64,000 bases of DNA. It comes from Prorocentrum cordatum. Taxonomy: Eukaryota > Sar > Dinophyceae > Prorocentrales > Prorocentraceae. Positions 1-10,511 of this stretch are shown here, in pieces. The stretch spans positions 1 through 64,000 of the forward strand of contig CAUYUJ010000692.1 of the NCBI GenBank assembly GCA_963575745.1, given 5' to 3'. Numbering within the stretch: the stretch's first letter is position 1; the number at the start of each line of letters is the position of its first letter. Under the pieces are notes generated by a model that was not told where the DNA came from, did no database searches, and saw only the letters and a list, made by a program, of their open reading frames with translations. The position numbers were made by a program, and so were the translations under genes.

Positions 1-2
1 CT

Positions 3-302
3 GCCAAGGGGAGAGAGCCAATGCCAGAGTGGTGTTTGTGCCTTCGCAACGCGTGCGAAGCGAATTCTTTTAGCGGACCCGTAGTGGTCCAGGACGACCA
101 GTCCCCATGCGTTTTGTGCGGGGCGGTCAAAGTGGATGGGTGCCCTTTACTTGATGACAGCTACACGTGTTCCAGCTGTTGTTTGTTGTGGCACCCATCT
201 TGCTCACGATGGGCCGCGTCCAAATGGGGCGTGGACTGCGACAAGTTTATGATGGCCCCTTGGATGTGCCCAGCCTGCGAATCAGCATACGCAGCAGGTT
301 GA
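3..302 (+). CDS. 3' end of a family A gene: C-terminal PHD-type zinc finger protein (partial)
   Basis: The frame is open to the window edge, so the gene starts outside. The visible 99 residues end in a Cys4-His-Cys3 pattern: CVLCG, then YTCSSC, then LLWHPSC, then MCPAC, the spacing of a PHD-like zinc finger (usually a protein or histone-tail reader). It aligns with the C-terminus of the minus-strand gene ending at 47533: GREPMPEWCLCLRNACEA matches EREVMPAKWVRLRDMWRTA, and CESAYAAG matches CMRAYAG. The two are therefore paralogues on opposite strands. Here the protein stops directly after the finger; the other copy has about 25 more residues. The stop is TGA at 300-302 and a CAT microsatellite follows at once. 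The paralogy is read directly; the binding role is family knowledge only. Confidence 0.7.
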   Translation, partial: AKGREPMPEWCLCLRNACEANSFSGPVVVQDDQSPCVLCGAVKVDGCPLLDDSYTCSSCCLLWHPSCSRWAASKWGVDCDKFMMAPWMCPACESAYAAG

Positions 303-337
303 GGCTTGGGGCCACACGCGCTGAAAGACAACAGCAT

Positions 338-505
338 CATCATCACCATCGTCATCAACAGCACCATCATCACCATCACCATCACCATCAACGTCACCAT
401 CACCATCACCATCATCATCACCATCATCATCATCATCATCATCATCATCATGATCAGCAGCATCAGCATCATCTTCATCATCAACATCATTATCATCATC
501 ATCCC
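338..505 (+). repeat. (CAT)n microsatellite
   Basis: Imperfect CAT/CAC trinucleotide run directly after the family A stop codon. It makes long false ORFs (His, Ile or Met runs) in several frames. Similar tracts lie at 37180-37475, 41756-41905, 57841-58065 and 59355-59830. Confidence 0.9.
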
Positions 506-1124
506 TCCTCCTAGTCCCTCTATTCCTTCTCCTTCCCCTTCCCCTCAGTCCTCCCCATCCCTCCAGATGATGCCTCATCCCCCTCCCCCGCATCCCCCTC
601 CTCCTCCTCATGGTCCTGCTCCTCGCTCTTAGGCGTCCTTCCCTTCCCCCCCCAATCCCGATGGGGTAAGTCAGGTTTTTGCGTGCGCAGCAGGCTGTGT
701 CTAATGATCGCACAGGTTCGGGGATGCGTCCCACATCAGCGTACCTAAACGATTGGGAGGGGCAGGGGGCATGGGAATGGGGTCGAGCTCTCTCTTTCTC
801 GCCCCTGCTGTCGGCGCAGGCGTTCGCGACTTCCTGGACCTGCCGATGGCGTGTGCCGCGGCACCCGCGCCTTCGGCGCCCGCTGCTGCGCTGGGCGGCG
901 GCGACGCGCAGGTCTTGGGGAGTCGGATCGGGCTTGCGCGCTCTCGCATTTCCATTTCTGTTCTTGATTCGGAAAAAAAAAAACAACACAACACATATTT
1001 GCAGGACACTGAACTGTAGTATTGCGTGTGTGTTTTGTTTGAGTTGTTTGTGAATTTAACTGCACAGCGTGACATTTTTATTTGAATTGTACCAGATACA
1101 CGTCTGTCGCTATATGCTCGTGTG
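506..1124. other. Intergenic, no gene seen
   Basis: C/T-rich to 650, then ordinary mixed sequence. ORFs here overlap in both directions with no recognisable domain. Nothing supports a gene. Confidence 0.5.
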
Positions 1125-2338
1125 GCAGCTGCTGCCAGCTATTGCAGTTGCTCCAAGGGTCCATTTGGCAGCTGCTGCAATGGGCCATCCCGGCGGGAAG
1201 CCGATGGCCAGGAGTGCCAACTGGGCCCCTTTGAGCAGCGTCCACCTGGCAGGAGCTGGCCAAATGGATAGTCTTCCAGTACAGCGTCTTTGGCAGGGAG
1301 TGGCAAATGGACTAGAGCCATACGTTATTTGGCAGGGAGCTTGCCCAAAAGGACCTCTAGCGACAGGCGTGCATTTGGAGGAGCTTGCCAATGCACGTCT
1401 GTCTCTGGGGTCCATTTGCCAGCTTTCCTTCGCCAAATTGAACGTCGGGCTTAAGGGGGGAGCATTAGGCAGCTCGCAAAAATGGGGGTCTGTCTCTAGG
1501 GGTGTGCATTTGGCGCCTGCCAAAAGCACGTCTGTCTCTAGGGGTCATTGGCATGCTCTGCCAAATGAAGTCGGCTACAAGGGGTCCATTAGGCCGCTCC
1601 TGCAAATGGGTTCTTGTCTCTTAGGGGTGCATTTGGCAGGGTCCTGCAATGCACGTCTGTCTTAGGGGTTCCATTGGCAGCTATGCCCAAATCGACCCCT
1701 AGGGGACGGTTCGTTAGATTTGGCCGTGGCTGCCAAAAGGATCCCTAGAGGCAGGTGCTTTGGACAGCTTCCTGCCAAAAGCGGTCTGTCTCTGGAGGGT
1801 TCCATTGGCCGCTCCTGCCAATGGGCGTCTGTTCTCTTAGGGGTCCATTGGCAGAGCTGCCAAAATGCAGTCGGTCTTAGTGGTCGTTTAGGACCGAGTG
1901 CCAAATTGACTTTAGAGTCAGCACGTATCGTAATTTGGCAGCTGCTGCCAAATGAACGTATGTCTCTAGGGGTCCATTTGGCAGCTCCTGCCAAATGCAC
2001 GTCTGTCTCTAGGGGTCCGTTTGGCAGCTCCTGCCAAATGGGGGTCTGTCTCTAGGGGTGGATTTGGCAGCTCCTGCCAAATGCACGTCTGTCTCTAGGG
2101 GCCCATTTGGCAGCTCCTGCCAAATGGGCGTCTGTCTCTAGGGGCCCATTTGGCAGCTCCTGCCAAATGCACGTCTGTCTCGAGGGGTCCATTTGGCAGC
2201 TGCTGCCAAAGCCACGTCTGTCTCGGGGGGTGCATTTGGCAGCTCCTGCCAAATCGACCTCTGGAGACATACGTAGGTTTGGCAGCAGCTGCCAAATGGA
2301 CCCCTAGAGATAGACGCGTATTTGGCAGCTGCCGCTAG
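1125..2338. repeat. 43-bp satellite built on a 19-bp palindrome with flipped spacers
   Basis: About 28 units of 43 bp. Each has a near-perfect palindrome, TTTGGCAGCTCCTGCCAAA, and a 24-bp spacer of the type GCACGTCTGTCTCTAGGGG. Copies at 1950-2320 are almost identical and those at 1125-1900 are eroded. Most spacers share one orientation. At about 1309, 1349, 1692, 1738, 1908, 2254 and 2298 the spacer reads as its reverse complement (for example GACCCCTAGAGATAGACG). The array ends a few bases before the ATG of the family B gene. Confidence 0.9.
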
Positions 2339-2341
2339 ATT

Positions 2342-5300
2342 ATGGGGTGTCGGGCGTTGTCCAAACAATATTTTGCCACCGAGGTGGCGTCTACGGGCAT
2401 CGATTTCAGCCAGTTCAAGCACAGCCAAGTGTGGGGCGACGGCTTCGCTCGTGCCGAGGACCGTTTCCCAGGGTTCGTGGGCTTGCAGCTCATGGAGATC
2501 CTGTTTCACTTCTATCCCATCTCGAAGGGCGCCTCGATCAAGTTCATCAACGGCGCAGGGCAGTGGGCCATCTGGAGGGACCCCTTGAACAGCTCTCGCG
2601 GGGACGAGGCTACGATAGAGGACCCTGGACCCTGCCGAACTTCTAAACGCAGCCACGCAACCATCCTTGACCGTATTACCTTATTTATTCTCTTCATCGC
2701 TTTGCTCCTTCTCCTTCTCGTGAAGGATAGGGCCGTCAGCATCGAGACCGTAGGCTTGCTTCATGGTCTCCGAGGCGGTGCGTGGGTCAGGGCTGGCTCC
2801 AAAGATAACGCCATGGGCCCCGCCGCCACCTTCACCACGCTCCACTGGGGGTCATTGTGCGACGGCGTCAAGAGGGCCTTCGACCGTGACCCGAAGAAGT
2901 TGAATGCGAAGGTCCAGCGCAGCGTTGCCCTCGGCTTGCAGGACGTCACCGTGTTCCCGTTCGACACCCCGAGGGACGTCTGCGAGAAGCTGGTGTCCTT
3001 GGGCAACTCCATGAACAACAAAGCCTTGTCGACCACCTTCGTCGAGGTTTGCGAGTCGACCGACGTCATCGAGGCGACGTGGGACAAGCAGAAGGAGGAT
3101 TTTGGCTGGACTCATTCCAGCATCGGGCAGACGGCCATGGAGGCCAACAAGAAGGCGATGTTCAAGGCCGCGTTCGATTACCCACGCTGGGACTCCATCC
3201 CGATGTACGAGAATTGCCGCAAGTTCTACGCCGGCGCCAAGGCCCTGGTCATCAAGCGCGGGTCGGGCGCTGAGGTGGCCTACTGGGATGTGTTCAAGGA
3301 GAGCACTGCTAGGGATCGCAACGAACCCCTATTCCGAAACATCCTGGGGCTGTGGTTGTTCAAAATGCAGTGTTTTCCCCGTGCGAACTCGCTCGAATGT
3401 AGAAAAACATATGGTTTTTTGTTCATTTACTTGCTTCGATCGTCATATCGTGCGAGCGTTTGTCGTTCGAGGGCATCCCTTAGGTGATAAACTTATAGTT
3501 TTCCTATTGTGTTTTCAATGATTCGCCGCGTTCGCACGGGGAAACCCTAGGCAATTTGATACAATTTTGTGCTCTCGTTGCGGGAGGAGTGGTGCAAGAC
3601 CAATGTTGATTTCACGAATAGGGCCGTCGACAACCATCGGGTGATCTTCGCCAGCTGCTTCGCCATCTTCAAGCGCTTCAAGGACGACCCTTCCATGATG
3701 GAGCAGCTGTTCTCGCTCGTGCTGCCTGTGAACAGGCTGCGCAATGGCTGCGCTGGGGCATGGCGCATGCCGCTGTTGCCCCGACCTGCCCGTCTCCCCT
3801 CTTCCCCCGCGGGGGTCGGGGGAGAAGGGGTCAGCCCAGTAGCCGAGACCACTTGAGCAAACGCTTCCTTGGAGGATGTGCTTGGGAGGGGAGGAGAAGG
3901 GAGGAAATGAGGAACGGAGGGGAGGGAGGTAAACGTGCCAAAGTGGCCCCCGCAGAGATGGGGGAGGAGGCGGGAGGATGAGGAGGAGGATGAGGAGGAG
4001 GAGGAGTAGGGGGAGGAGGAGGAGGAGGAGGAGGAGGAGGAGGAGGACGAACAAGAGGAGAAGGAGGAGGCGGGCGATGCGGGGAGGGAGAAGGACGAGG
4101 AGGAGGGAAGAGGACGAGGGGGAGGAGGATATGGAGGGGGTCGAGGAGGAGGAGTGGGGCAAATTGAAACATGGAAATCTGTAGTTTCCCTGTCTGTTCC
4201 AGCTTACATGGGCAGTAGGATGGAGTAGGAGGAGGAGGAGGAGGAGGAGGAGGAGGAGGAGGAGAGAGTAGGAAGAGAGGGAGGAAGAGGAGAAGGATGA
4301 GGAGGAGGAGGAGGAGGGGGAGGAGGGACGGAGGATGGAGGAGAATGAGGAGAAGACTGATGTACGTTTGCAGTTGAAAGAGTGCGACGCTCAAAGGCCC
4401 ATCGGCAAGTGCCCCCTGCTCAAGGAGGGCTTGCCGAACCCAGCCATCGCCACGACGATCACCGACGGGATGATCATGTCCAGTCTGTTGGCGGCCATGG
4501 ACGACAGCAAAGTGAGCGAGGTCATCGTGGCGGAGGGCAATGACTACAGGGCGGCAGTTGCAGAGCAAGCGCTTCTGCAACAAGTTGGATCGGAGCAGAA
4601 GTCGGCGACGTCGGCAGGGCGCGGGAGAGGCACGGGCAGAGGCAGGAGCTCCGCCAGGGGCAGAGGCAAGGCGCCAACGTCTGCATCAAAAGGGCCAGGG
4701 CCTGTCCAAGTTCAGGAGGTGGGCAAGCTCTTCATCCACAACGTGAAGAACCTATCGGATTACTTGCGAAAGATTCACCCTGCGAACCCCCACATCGCTG
4801 CGTACGAGACCCTGGCTTACTTCGCATCCTTGAAAGGGAGTGTGACCCTGGACGGGAGGGGGCCTGGCAAGGAGACGACTGTACGCAAGTTCACCGCGCT
4901 CAGGAAGGCCATCAAGAGGCAGGTGTACATGAGTGCCAAGCTCGCGCCTCGCACCTCGGACCCAGATTTTCCAGATGGAATTGACGGTATGGGTACGGAT
5001 GACACCAGCAAGGGGGGCGTGCCGAAGTTGTCGGAGATCAGTGAGACCCAGGCCGAGAACATGCTCATGGAGTTCGTCAAGCACGCGCAGACAGTGTACA
5101 ACTACATGACGAGCAACCTTCCCAACATCAGCATCGATTGTCACATTGCGCCTGCGAAGGTCGCCAACGAAGCGATGATGACTATATTCCCACAGCTGCC
5201 GACCAGTACTTGCGGTGACGCGGCCACGTTGTTCAGTGACATTGTCCTACCAGCGGTGTTGGGCAAGATCGAGGAGACTTTGCCAACGACTTTCGATCAG

Positions 5301-5674
5301 GCCTTTGACCAGTTCGTCGTCTTGCGCGAAGCAAATAAGACGTTCGCGGAGCACGTCGCGGGAGGGGGGTCCGCCGTGAATGTGTTCGAGCAGATCTGGC
5401 AGAAGGGCTTTACTACCACCATGGTGCAGAACACGCGGATGCAGCTGATGACCAAGGTGATGCCCCACTTGGGATCGATGCAGTTCAACGGTTCAACTAA
5501 AGATGGCAGTACGATTTCATTCCCATGGGTTCCCGTCTTCATTCAAAGCCAGATGAAGGTGGCTTTTATTTTCAATATTTTTTTATTTTTTTTTTTTTTT
5601 TCTTTTTTTTTTTTTTGTTTGTTTTTTTTTTTGCTTTTTATTTATTTGTTTTCTTTTTTTATTTTTTTTTTTTT

Positions 5675-5710
<36 letters not shown>

Positions 5711-7233
5711 CTTTTTTTTTTTGATGTTTTTTTTTTTATTGTTTTCTTATTAATTTTTTTGTTTTCTTTTTTTATTCTTTTATTTGTTTTTTTGCGACAA
5801 GCACGCCATGGACAAGAAGCTCAACACGAACGAGAACATCACAATGACGGAGATCGTTGACATCAGCAATAAGATTGACAAACCTTGGGACGAGTACGTG
5901 CGCATCTGGATGCAGAAACTCCTCGGCATGAACACGGATCTGGATACGTTGGATTACAAGGCGTTCCGAGATGAGCACGACCAAACGATGGACGAGCTTA
6001 ACAAGATGACGATTCAATCCATCTCGCGCGTGATGTTTACGCAGTTCGGATCATCGTTGAAATACGGGACTACGAGGGCGCAGGCGGTGGCACAGTACCA
6101 GAAGTTGTACCATACCAAGCACGAGAAGAATCTCTGGGTCCTCGACTGGTGCGAGAATCCCGAAGCGGCCTACCGCATCATCGTTGAGGGCCTGCGCAAC
6201 GAGTACGTGCCGCAAGTGGAGCAAGCAACGTCGATGGTGGCCATCGAGAGGAGCGTCCTCGCTGATGAGATTGACGACGAGACCCTGTCCGCGCTCATCA
6301 CCAAGACGAAAGCCAGCGAGCTCGTTGAGTCCGACCTTAGCGTTGCCGAGGAGAAGTACCTGATCACGAAAGTGCAAGACCACCTCAACACTGTAAACAT
6401 GAATGTCATCAACGCTGGCGGCTTCAAGGGGTCCGATCTGCTTTCCGTGTCGACGCTCGTCGCCAGTGCCAAAGAGACGAGGGTGGTCATCACCCAGACG
6501 AACGAGGGCCACGTCGAGCTGCCGTACTGGGGCCGCGTCATCAGCGAGGCGGCTGGGACATCGTCAAACCCGAAGAACGTCCTGCCGATGGAGGTCTACA
6601 TTAAGGAGCAGCGTGCTGATGACCATGACCAGAACGTTGAGACGGAGAAGCTGGTCTGCACGCTCTACTTGGACAGCTCAGTCAACAAGAACCCCGATAG
6701 GAGCGACTGCTGCCACGCCTTCCTCGCAGCAGTTTTCAACGCCAAGAAGGCCAGTGTGATCTGACAGGGGATTGGAGGACGAGGAGAGGGGAAATAGAAG
6801 AAGAGGGTTGATGAGGAGCAGGAGGGGAATTCAGAATCAGCAGGAGTAGCAGCAGGATAACGACTACGAAGAATAGAGGAAGAGGACGAAGTTGAGGAGG
6901 AAGAGGAGGATGAGGAGAAGTTTTTATGTAGTGTAACGTCGGATTTTAACTTGTCTGTAAGTGTACCTAAAGGCAGAGGCGCAGTCCAAGAAGCGCAAGG
7001 CCGAGGATTCTGTCGTGATGGAGGGCCTTGCGAGCCATGAGGTCGTGTATACCAAAGTAGACTTCGCTGTGTTCGGGAAAGATTTGATTGTTCAGGTGCC
7101 CTCCCTCGTGCCCGTTGGCGTCCAGCCGCCTGTGCCGTTCACCATCGTGCGGGCCAAAGTCGCCAACGATGACAGGGAGAGGGTGAAGCCCGCCGAGCGT
7201 GGCTCGCCCTCGAAGTCGTTCACGCACAGCTGA
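2342..7233 (+). CDS. Family B gene, multi-exon, function unknown (plus-strand copy)
   Basis: Probable exons: 2342 to about 2600; about 2791 to about 3370; about 3587 to about 3750; 4374-5558; 5802-6755; 6973-7233 (TGA). The last junctions are well supported: GT-AG introns at 5559-5801 and 6756-6972 both keep phase 0. The protein would be about 1,050 residues. It has a Gly/Arg-Gly patch near 4610-4690 (GRGRGTGRGR) and a basic, NLS-like KKRKAEDS after 6985. No signal peptide or known catalytic motif was recognised. It is paralogous to the minus-strand gene 41344-37858: GPAATF...W..L...KRAF...VQ......GL matches GPSKTF...W..L..AF...VQ......GL, and TPRDVCEKL matches TPRNVVEFM. The start is chosen because ATG 2342 follows an AG (2338-2339) directly after the satellite. 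Upstream exons cannot be excluded. Confidence 0.7.
3371..3586 (+). mobile_element. Introner-like intron with 15-bp terminal inverted repeats
   Basis: A segment that breaks the family B coding sequence carries perfect 15-bp inverted repeats: TTTCCCCGTGCGAAC at 3374-3388 and its reverse complement at 3530-3544. The flanking exons (…ILGLWLFKMQ and REEWCKTNVDF…) are in the same frame. The exact splice sites are not resolved. Introns with inverted-repeat ends match the introner elements described in dinoflagellates and relatives. Confidence 0.6.
3765..4373 (+). repeat. Intron filled with (GGA)n
   Basis: G/A-rich intron of family B, dominated by GGA from about 3970 to 4340. The 3' splice site is probably TTTGCAG at 4367-4373, which restores phase 0 into LKECDAQRPIG. 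A GC donor near 3757 is possible. The long GGA run creates false ORFs on both strands. Confidence 0.6.
5559..5801 (+). repeat. Poly-T intron, GT-AG
   Basis: This 243-bp intron is almost entirely T, with scattered G, A and C. The donor AAG|GTGGCT and acceptor GACAAG|CAC both fall at codon boundaries, joining SQMK to HAMDKKLNTN. It shows that long T tracts in this genome can sit inside working introns. Confidence 0.8.
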
Positions 7234-8028
7234 GGTCCAGAACCTCCAGGCGCAACCAAGCTTCACAGCGATGGATTCGTCATCGCACGGGCCCCTTGCA
7301 TCATTACATCCACAGGACACTTGCATCCTTGAAATCTAATCGCAAAGGTAAATCACCTTTGAAACGGATTGCTTAACATAAGCTTGGTTGCGCAGCTGTC
7401 AGCCAGTGTTTTGTTTTTTTGGTCGTGGCCAGGGTGTATCTTGGGAGCGTGAGTTCAGTATGGGATTGAACCTCGCGTCGAAAGAACAGTTGCGAGACCC
7501 TGGCACAGCCGCACGGTGCCGATATGCTCAGAGTGTGTCTGTGCACCGTGCATGAGACATGTGTGCTCTGTGATGGAGGTCGGAGGGTCGTCTCACAGCA
7601 CGATAGGTGGTCCAGAAAAAACGATCGTTTGCACAATGGGTAACCATTCCGCACTGTCGTGTCTCAAATCCAGCTCGCTCCTCTTGCAAGTGGAAGCGTG
7701 GTTTGTTAGTGTTGGCTCCAAATACACTCTCAATATTAAATACTTAACGGTCGGAAACACGAAAAACACAACATACTGAGCGGTCGGAAACACAAACAGC
7801 ATATGATCCACGTGGTATGTTTAATCGCGGCCGTTGCCATTTTAAATAAATTCACGCAGAAAGTAGGCGCAACCATATTCGTAGTCAAGCTCAAAATCAA
7901 TTACCACCACCACACCAAAGCCTGACCTGCCAAACCGCCTTGAAGGCAAAATCCTCTGTGACACAACCTACCCAACACTCCGGGGTTCTCACCTGGCTCA
8001 TTTAAGCAAGTCACTGGATGTGTTCTCC
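7234..8028. other. Intergenic, between family B and the secreted protein gene
   Basis: Mixed, locally AT-richer sequence with no supported ORF. It holds a 33-bp tandem duplication starting with CGGTCGGAAACAC (about 7749 and 7783). CCGTTGCCATTTT at 7831-7843 matches the first 13 bases of the dinoflagellate SL at 12 positions, but the rest of the SL is absent. Confidence 0.5.
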
Positions 8029-8111
8029 CCGGCGTGCGCGCGGCTCAAGCCGGGTCGGCAGGCGCTGTGGCCAGCGATACGCCAGCCCCTCGACTCAGGC
8101 CCCAAGTCCGC

Positions 8112-8453
8112 ATGGCTCGCTTCCCCGTCCTGGCCCTGGCCCTCCTCGCCTCCGCGCTCGCCGCCGAGCAGGTGTGCGCGGAAGGCCAGTGCGCCGAGGG
8201 CGGCGAGGAGGCGGCGCTGCTGCAGTCCGCTGCGGCCCAGAAGCTCGCGGAGGTGAAGGCGCACTCTGACGACGCGGCCGTCGTCACCTGCACCACCACG
8301 CCGGCCAAGACGTGCAACGATGCCTTCCAGTACTGCTACCAGGACCCGGCGTGCTCTGCAGGAGGAGCCGGCTGCATCGCGGGCACCACCTGCCGCTTCT
8401 GCGGCGGCAGCAACGTCCCCCAGTGCCCAGGCCGGGCTGCAGCGTACCGTTGA
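8112..8453 (+). CDS. Small secreted Cys-rich protein (first or only exon)
   Basis: The 113-residue product starts with a clear signal peptide, MARFPVLALALLASALA, with likely cleavage near ALA/AEQ. An acidic stretch ending EEAALLQ follows; this is common just after the signal peptide in dinoflagellate secreted proteins. The rest has eight cysteines between residues 58 and 106 (CTTTPAKTC, FQYCYQDPAC, GCIAGTTC, FCGG, PQC). ATG 8112 is preferred over the upstream in-frame codon at 8034 because the hydrophobic segment then begins at residue 3. The stop TGA at 8451 may be real or may be read-through of an intron donor. No enzyme motif is visible; the role is unknown. Confidence 0.6.
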   Translation: MARFPVLALALLASALAAEQVCAEGQCAEGGEEAALLQSAAAQKLAEVKAHSDDAAVVTCTTTPAKTCNDAFQYCYQDPACSAGGAGCIAGTTCRFCGGSNVPQCPGRAAAYR

Positions 8454-9310
8454 GGCGCGTGCCGTTGAGCAGCAGCGTACGACTGGCCTCCCCTGGCGAG
8501 GGTCGCCCTTGCGTGGAGCCGGCGGCGGCAGAGGAAAAGGGTGAGGGCGGCAGGGAGGACCGAAGCGCGTTCTCCATGCCGCCCCAGCCCTTGAGGCCCT
8601 CGGGTGCACCCATGAGACCCATGGGGTGCACCTCGCGCGTTGCACTCGTGGCCCTTCCGTCTCGTTCGGGGAAGCGCGAGGCTCGAGTTTGCCGCGCCTC
8701 GGGCGTGCCGCCGCTCTTTGACGGTCCTGGCGTGAGCTCTCTGACCGACCAGTCTCCTCCGCGGTATGTTTGCCGCGGGAGGAGGCGTCAAGTCTCAGGC
8801 CACACCCCGCCTTTTTTTCTGACGGGCCCCTCGGGCAGGTTCGAGCCCCCCCTAAACTCGGGTCTCGCGCCTCCCCGATCTGTGCGCGCGCACTCAGACT
8901 CTGCCCGCTGGTTGTCTCGTTGTGGCAAAACAGGTGCTGCGCCCTCCCCAGTCGCGCTCGCCGTCCGCTCTCGGCCCCCGGGGCACTTCTGGCAGCGCCG
9001 CGGGCGCGCGACGAACGATGGGGGTCGACAGTCTGGGGGCCCCTCGGAGCGGAGCTCCTTCAAGATGGAGCGGGTCGCGCGCCACGGCGGGGGTCGGCCC
9101 AGTGCCCTGGGCCCTGCTCTGAAGGCCCTCGGGCCGGAGGGGCCGAATCAGTCAAAAGCCACCAGGGCTCCGTCGTTCTGTAGACATGTATGTATGGGGC
9201 ATCTTTCAACATCAAGTAATCGGCCATCGCATTGGTCGAAAGCCCAAAGTGTGAACGTGCACTGCATGAGTTTCGGGCGTTCTCACTCGCTGGCGAATTG
9301 CAGCTCCAAG
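8454..9310. other. No gene seen
   Basis: GC-rich sequence with long overlapping frames on both strands, including one running to 10174, that enter microsatellite and carry no domain. No coding signal was recognised. Confidence 0.5.
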
Positions 9311-9675
9311 ATGGCCTCGGAGCCCCAGCGTGTCCCCCAGAGAGCCCCAATGTCGGTCCAGGATGGCCCAGCACTGCCCCGCGAGAGCCCCACGAGAGCC
9401 GACGACGCTCTCTGGAGGAGCCCCAGACGGACCAAGAGGGCCCCAAGACGGTCCCCTGTACCCTGGAGGCTCCTTTGGGAGGATGTCATAGTTCTCTGGA
9501 GTTCACCCTTGTTGACCAGATTTAGCTGGATGGCCTCGGAGCCCCAGAATGCCCCTAGGAGAGCTACAATGTTGCCCCACGATGGCCCAGGACTGCCCCG
9601 CGAGAGCCCCACGATAGCAGACGACGGTCTCTGGAGTAGCCCCAGACGGACCAAGAGGTCTCCAAGACGGTCCCC
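9311..9675. repeat. Imperfect direct duplication, about 145-bp copies
   Basis: Copies at 9311-9456 and 9531-9675 (offset 220) both begin ATGGCCTCGGAGCCCCAG and both contain CCCAGACGGACCAAGAGG. Sequence between them is unrelated. Confidence 0.8.
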
Positions 9676-9969
9676 AGAGCCCCCCCGCGTGTTCGGTATT
9701 GATCGTAGTGCTCACACTGCGGCGTTGGCCTCATTTCTGCGTGCAAGGTGTTCCCGCTTCATCGATGGCGTCGTTTCCACGTCCTCAGTCTCTCAAAATG
9801 GTGCCCCCGCGGCAGCGTTGGCCCTCTTTCCACAGGGCTTCAGCGTTACCCCGTCAAGCCAGAGCGTCCTGTCTACAGCGTGGGCTGCGCGCTGGCCACC
9901 TCGCCTTTCGGCTGCTCCGAGGAGCCACGCGCTGGAGCGGACCTCCCCTGCCTCGCCGCCGACGCACAG

Positions 9970-10112
9970 GAGGAGGAGGAGGAGGAGGAGGAGGAGGAGG
10001 AGGAAGGAGGAGAGGAGGAGGAGGAGGAGGACGGGAGGAGGAGGAGGAGGAGGAGTGAAGAGGAGGAGGAGGAGGAGGAGGAGGAGGAGGAGGAGGAGGA
10101 GGAGGAGGAGGA
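9970..10112 (+). repeat. (GGA)n microsatellite
   Basis: Almost pure GGA/GAG tract, encoding false poly-Glu or poly-Arg. No gene flanks it convincingly. Confidence 0.9.
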
Positions 10113-10360
10113 AGACTGGTGAAGTGCTGGCCCTGGACCGGCGCTCCGGCTCCAGCGCGGGCCTTCATTCCTAAGATCGCAGCCCCGAGGTGCCCCAACA
10201 TGCTGGCACTGTGCCTGCGTCGCCCTCCCGGGGGCGACGCGCGCTCCGAGGAGTCTTCTGGTGTGTGTGTGTGCGTGTGTGTGTGTTCTGGCGGGCGCTT
10301 TCTGGCCACGCCGCTCGAGAAGCGATGCGCTACAAGCTGGGTATACTACGTTCGGGGGCT

Positions 10361-10511
10361 GCTAAAGGTGCCCCTGGCCCAAGGTGCCCCCCAGCTTTTC
10401 GCCCAATTTTGGAGCTCCGGGGGCCCTCTGGACCTCGTGAGGGGTGCTCTGGAGGCCGTGGGGGCCTCCTTGAAAATCCTGGGGGGACCTTGGGCCAGGG
10501 GCACCTCTGGC
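10361..10511. mobile_element. Inverted-repeat element, 151 bp (MITE-like)
   Basis: Arms 10361-10394 and 10479-10511 are inverted copies with a perfect core, GGTGCCCCTGGCCCAAGGT. The spacer is about 84 bp and no ORF fits. A non-autonomous terminal-inverted-repeat element or introner is the simplest reading. Confidence 0.65.

Noticed and set aside
1125-2338. CRISPR array (palindromic repeat plus spacer of similar size)
   Set aside because: The spacers are all variants of one sequence, the genome is eukaryotic and no cas genes are present.
2640-2720. Transmembrane segment (ITLFILFIALLLLLL) in family B
   Set aside because: It lies in sequence that looks intronic between two conserved blocks, and the paralogue has no such segment.
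8029-8049. GGCTCAAG at 8042-8049, 63 bases upstream of the secreted-protein ATG, as a spliced-leader relic
   Set aside because: The last eight bases and the first three match, but the middle is GC-rich and only about 12 of 21 positions agree.
8312-10174. 620-codon plus-strand ORF
   Set aside because: It overlaps the secreted-protein gene in another frame, then the 220-offset duplication, and ends in the GGA tract.
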